Shown here: one piece after another, positions 63,221 to 64,000 of the stretch
Numbering within the stretch: position 1 is the stretch's first letter
Layout of the letters: each line of letters opens with the position of its first letter
Assembly (NCBI GenBank): GCA_038229715.1
Contig: JBBROD010000014.1
Span: forward strand, 3,792 to 67,791
Reading direction: 5' to 3'
DNA length: 64,000 nt
From: JANMES01 sp038229715
Lineage (GTDB): Bacteria > Planctomycetota > Phycisphaerae > Tepidisphaerales > Tepidisphaeraceae
The notes under the pieces: generated by a model
The model's input: only the letters and a program-made list of their open reading frames with translations
What the model was told of the DNA's origin: nothing
Databases searched by the model: none
Program-made: the position numbers and the translations under genes

Positions 63221-63451
63221 ATGAGCACTGCAGAAATTTTGGCCGAATTACCGGCTTTGACAGCCGACGAACGTGCCTTGCTTTTTATTCGTCTCTGTGA
63301 GCTCCAGGAAGCCGACCTCATTCAGGGATTCGGCCCGACAGAAGAAGAAAAAAAACTGCTCGACGCCGAGTGGGAGCAGTTTCAACGCGACGGCGATCAC
63401 GGCCGACCTTGGCAGGAAGTGTTCAGTGAATTGCGGGCCAAGCTGAAATGA
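63221..63451 (+). CDS. Antitoxin of a RelE/ParE module (addiction module component family)
   Basis: 76 residues. The N-terminal helix STAEILAELPALTADERALL and the C-terminal LLDAEWEQFQRDGDHGRPWQEVF are typical of the Unstab_antitox (PF09720-like) proteins paired with RelE/ParE toxins. It starts at ATG 63221 and its stop overlaps the start of the toxin gene (ATGA, 63448-63451). Confidence 0.85.
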   Translation: MSTAEILAELPALTADERALLFIRLCELQEADLIQGFGPTEEEKKLLDAEWEQFQRDGDHGRPWQEVFSELRAKLK

Positions 63452-63741
63452 CGCGGCGTACCGTGACGATACGTTCGCAAGCACTGGCGGATATCGATTC
63501 GGCCGGACATTGGTATGAGTCGCAACAACGGGGTTTGGGGTTCGAGTTTTACACTGCTCTCGCAATTGAAGTTGAACGACTTGGATCGGTCGCAGATCAA
63601 TTTCCAATCTACTACAAGCAATACCGACGTGTCTTGGCATCGCGCTTTCCGTACAAGCTCTTTTTCACCATCGCGAATCAAGAGGTTATTTTGTTTCGAG
63701 TGCTTCATACCGCGCAAGATCACACACGCAAACTCAAATAA
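63448..63741 (+). CDS. RelE/ParE-superfamily toxin
   Basis: 97 residues. The family features are visible: VTIRSQALADIDSAGHWYES, GLGFEFYTALAIEVERL, and the C-terminal strands RRVLASRFPYKLFFTIANQEVILFRVLHTAQD with the basic/aromatic residues used in the active groove. It probably acts on mRNA or gyrase. Translationally coupled to the antitoxin. Confidence 0.88.
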   Translation: MTRRTVTIRSQALADIDSAGHWYESQQRGLGFEFYTALAIEVERLGSVADQFPIYYKQYRRVLASRFPYKLFFTIANQEVILFRVLHTAQDHTRKLK

Positions 63742-63776
63742 AAAACTCGGACATGCTTTAGCATGTCCGAGTCATT
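63739..63776. terminator. Bidirectional terminator between the toxin gene and rpsD
   Basis: ACTCGGACATGCT (63745-63757) and AGCATGTCCGAGT (63760-63772) form a 13-bp stem. Six bases of A at its left give a good T run for the minus-strand rpsD transcript. It starts inside the last codons of the toxin gene. Confidence 0.85.
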
Positions 63777-63828
63777 CGTATCCGCCTCCGAGCGGCTACC
63801 GGGATTCGCGGGAATAAACGGTCGCGAA

Positions 63829-64000
63829 TTATCGGTAGAATTCGATAATCAAATTCATATTCACTTCGAACGGAACGTCTTCCGGAACCGGAAGCTGCTT
63901 GATGCTGCCTTCCAGCTGGGCCGGGTTCCACTCGAGCCACGACGGCACGTTATGGCCGGCGTTTTGTTCCATGTTGTCGCGGAGGACTTTGGCGATGCCT
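63829..64000 (-). CDS. rpsD: Ribosomal protein S4, C-terminal part (continues beyond window)
   Basis: Read on the minus strand the last 56 codons give PSWLEWNPAQLEGSIKQLPV, PEDVPFEVNMNLIIEFYR and a stop at 63829. This is the conserved C-terminus of S4 (P-x-WL...EG...P...N-x-x-LI-EFYS/R). The start lies outside the window. S4 nucleates assembly of the 30S subunit. A terminator lies 57 bases after the stop. Confidence 0.85.
   Translation of the reverse strand, partial: GIAKVLRDNMEQNAGHNVPSWLEWNPAQLEGSIKQLPVPEDVPFEVNMNLIIEFYR

Overview
This is a GC-rich bacterial chromosome segment carrying about 47 protein genes. I see no rRNA, tRNA or CRISPR. Several traits point to a planctomycete, perhaps of the Phycisphaerae side. 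They are a secreted protein with a PEP-CTERM tail, a membrane protein ending in a CLQCGYDLR...CPECG zinc ribbon, a squalene-cyclase-like/DUF4159 exported protein, a BBP2-type porin, a DUF1-like M48/M32 peptidase complement, and many unrelated families of intergenic palindromic repeats. The phylum call is an inference from gene content, not from a marker tree.

Layout. Bases 1-3997 look like the right end of an integrative mobile element: a TraG-like coupling ATPase (cut by the window edge) and a large serine recombinase. The recombinase stop codon lies 44 bases from the start of nuoN. From 5.7 to 28 kb is ordinary housekeeping (ferritin-like protein, M32 carboxypeptidase, ribosomal protein S1, DUF4159 protein, DUF2461 protein, pyruvate phosphate dikinase, a tandem QueD, gyrB, an M48 protease, pgsA), interrupted by a REP-associated tyrosine transposase flanked by inverted hairpins. 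At 28-34 kb come ribBA and two tandem KimA-like potassium transporters fused to universal-stress domains. The second is preceded by a c-di-AMP (ydaO-type) riboswitch and an intrinsic terminator. From 34 to 46 kb there are a membrane M48 protease, a PilZ protein, a DUF433/DUF5615 toxin-antitoxin pair with debris of other genes beside it, a C39-like peptidase, an esterase, an MFS transporter, an FAD monooxygenase, nadB and a PEP-CTERM protein.

From 46.8 to 60 kb the content is mostly envelope polysaccharide: a nucleotide-sugar epimerase, a WecA/TagO-type phosphosugar transferase, UDP-glucose dehydrogenase and a CapD-type dehydratase. Interspersed are a Tat-exported phosphoesterase, a secreted TIM-barrel protein, two sialate O-acetylesterases on the opposite strand bounded by a shared repeat, and a BBP2 porin. 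The last part (60.2-63.2 kb) holds a ParA-type ATPase fused to a glycogen-binding (AMPK/CBM48) domain, followed by a ParA-like protein that has lost its Walker A motif. It closes with a RelE/ParE toxin-antitoxin pair and the 3' end of rpsD.

The most unusual items are the ParA-CBM48 fusion with its degenerate partner, a 90-base palindromic repeat inserted in frame inside the CapD-type gene, the c-di-AMP-controlled KimA pair, and more than a dozen repeat families with long inverted arms in the intergenic spaces alongside a RAYT transposase.
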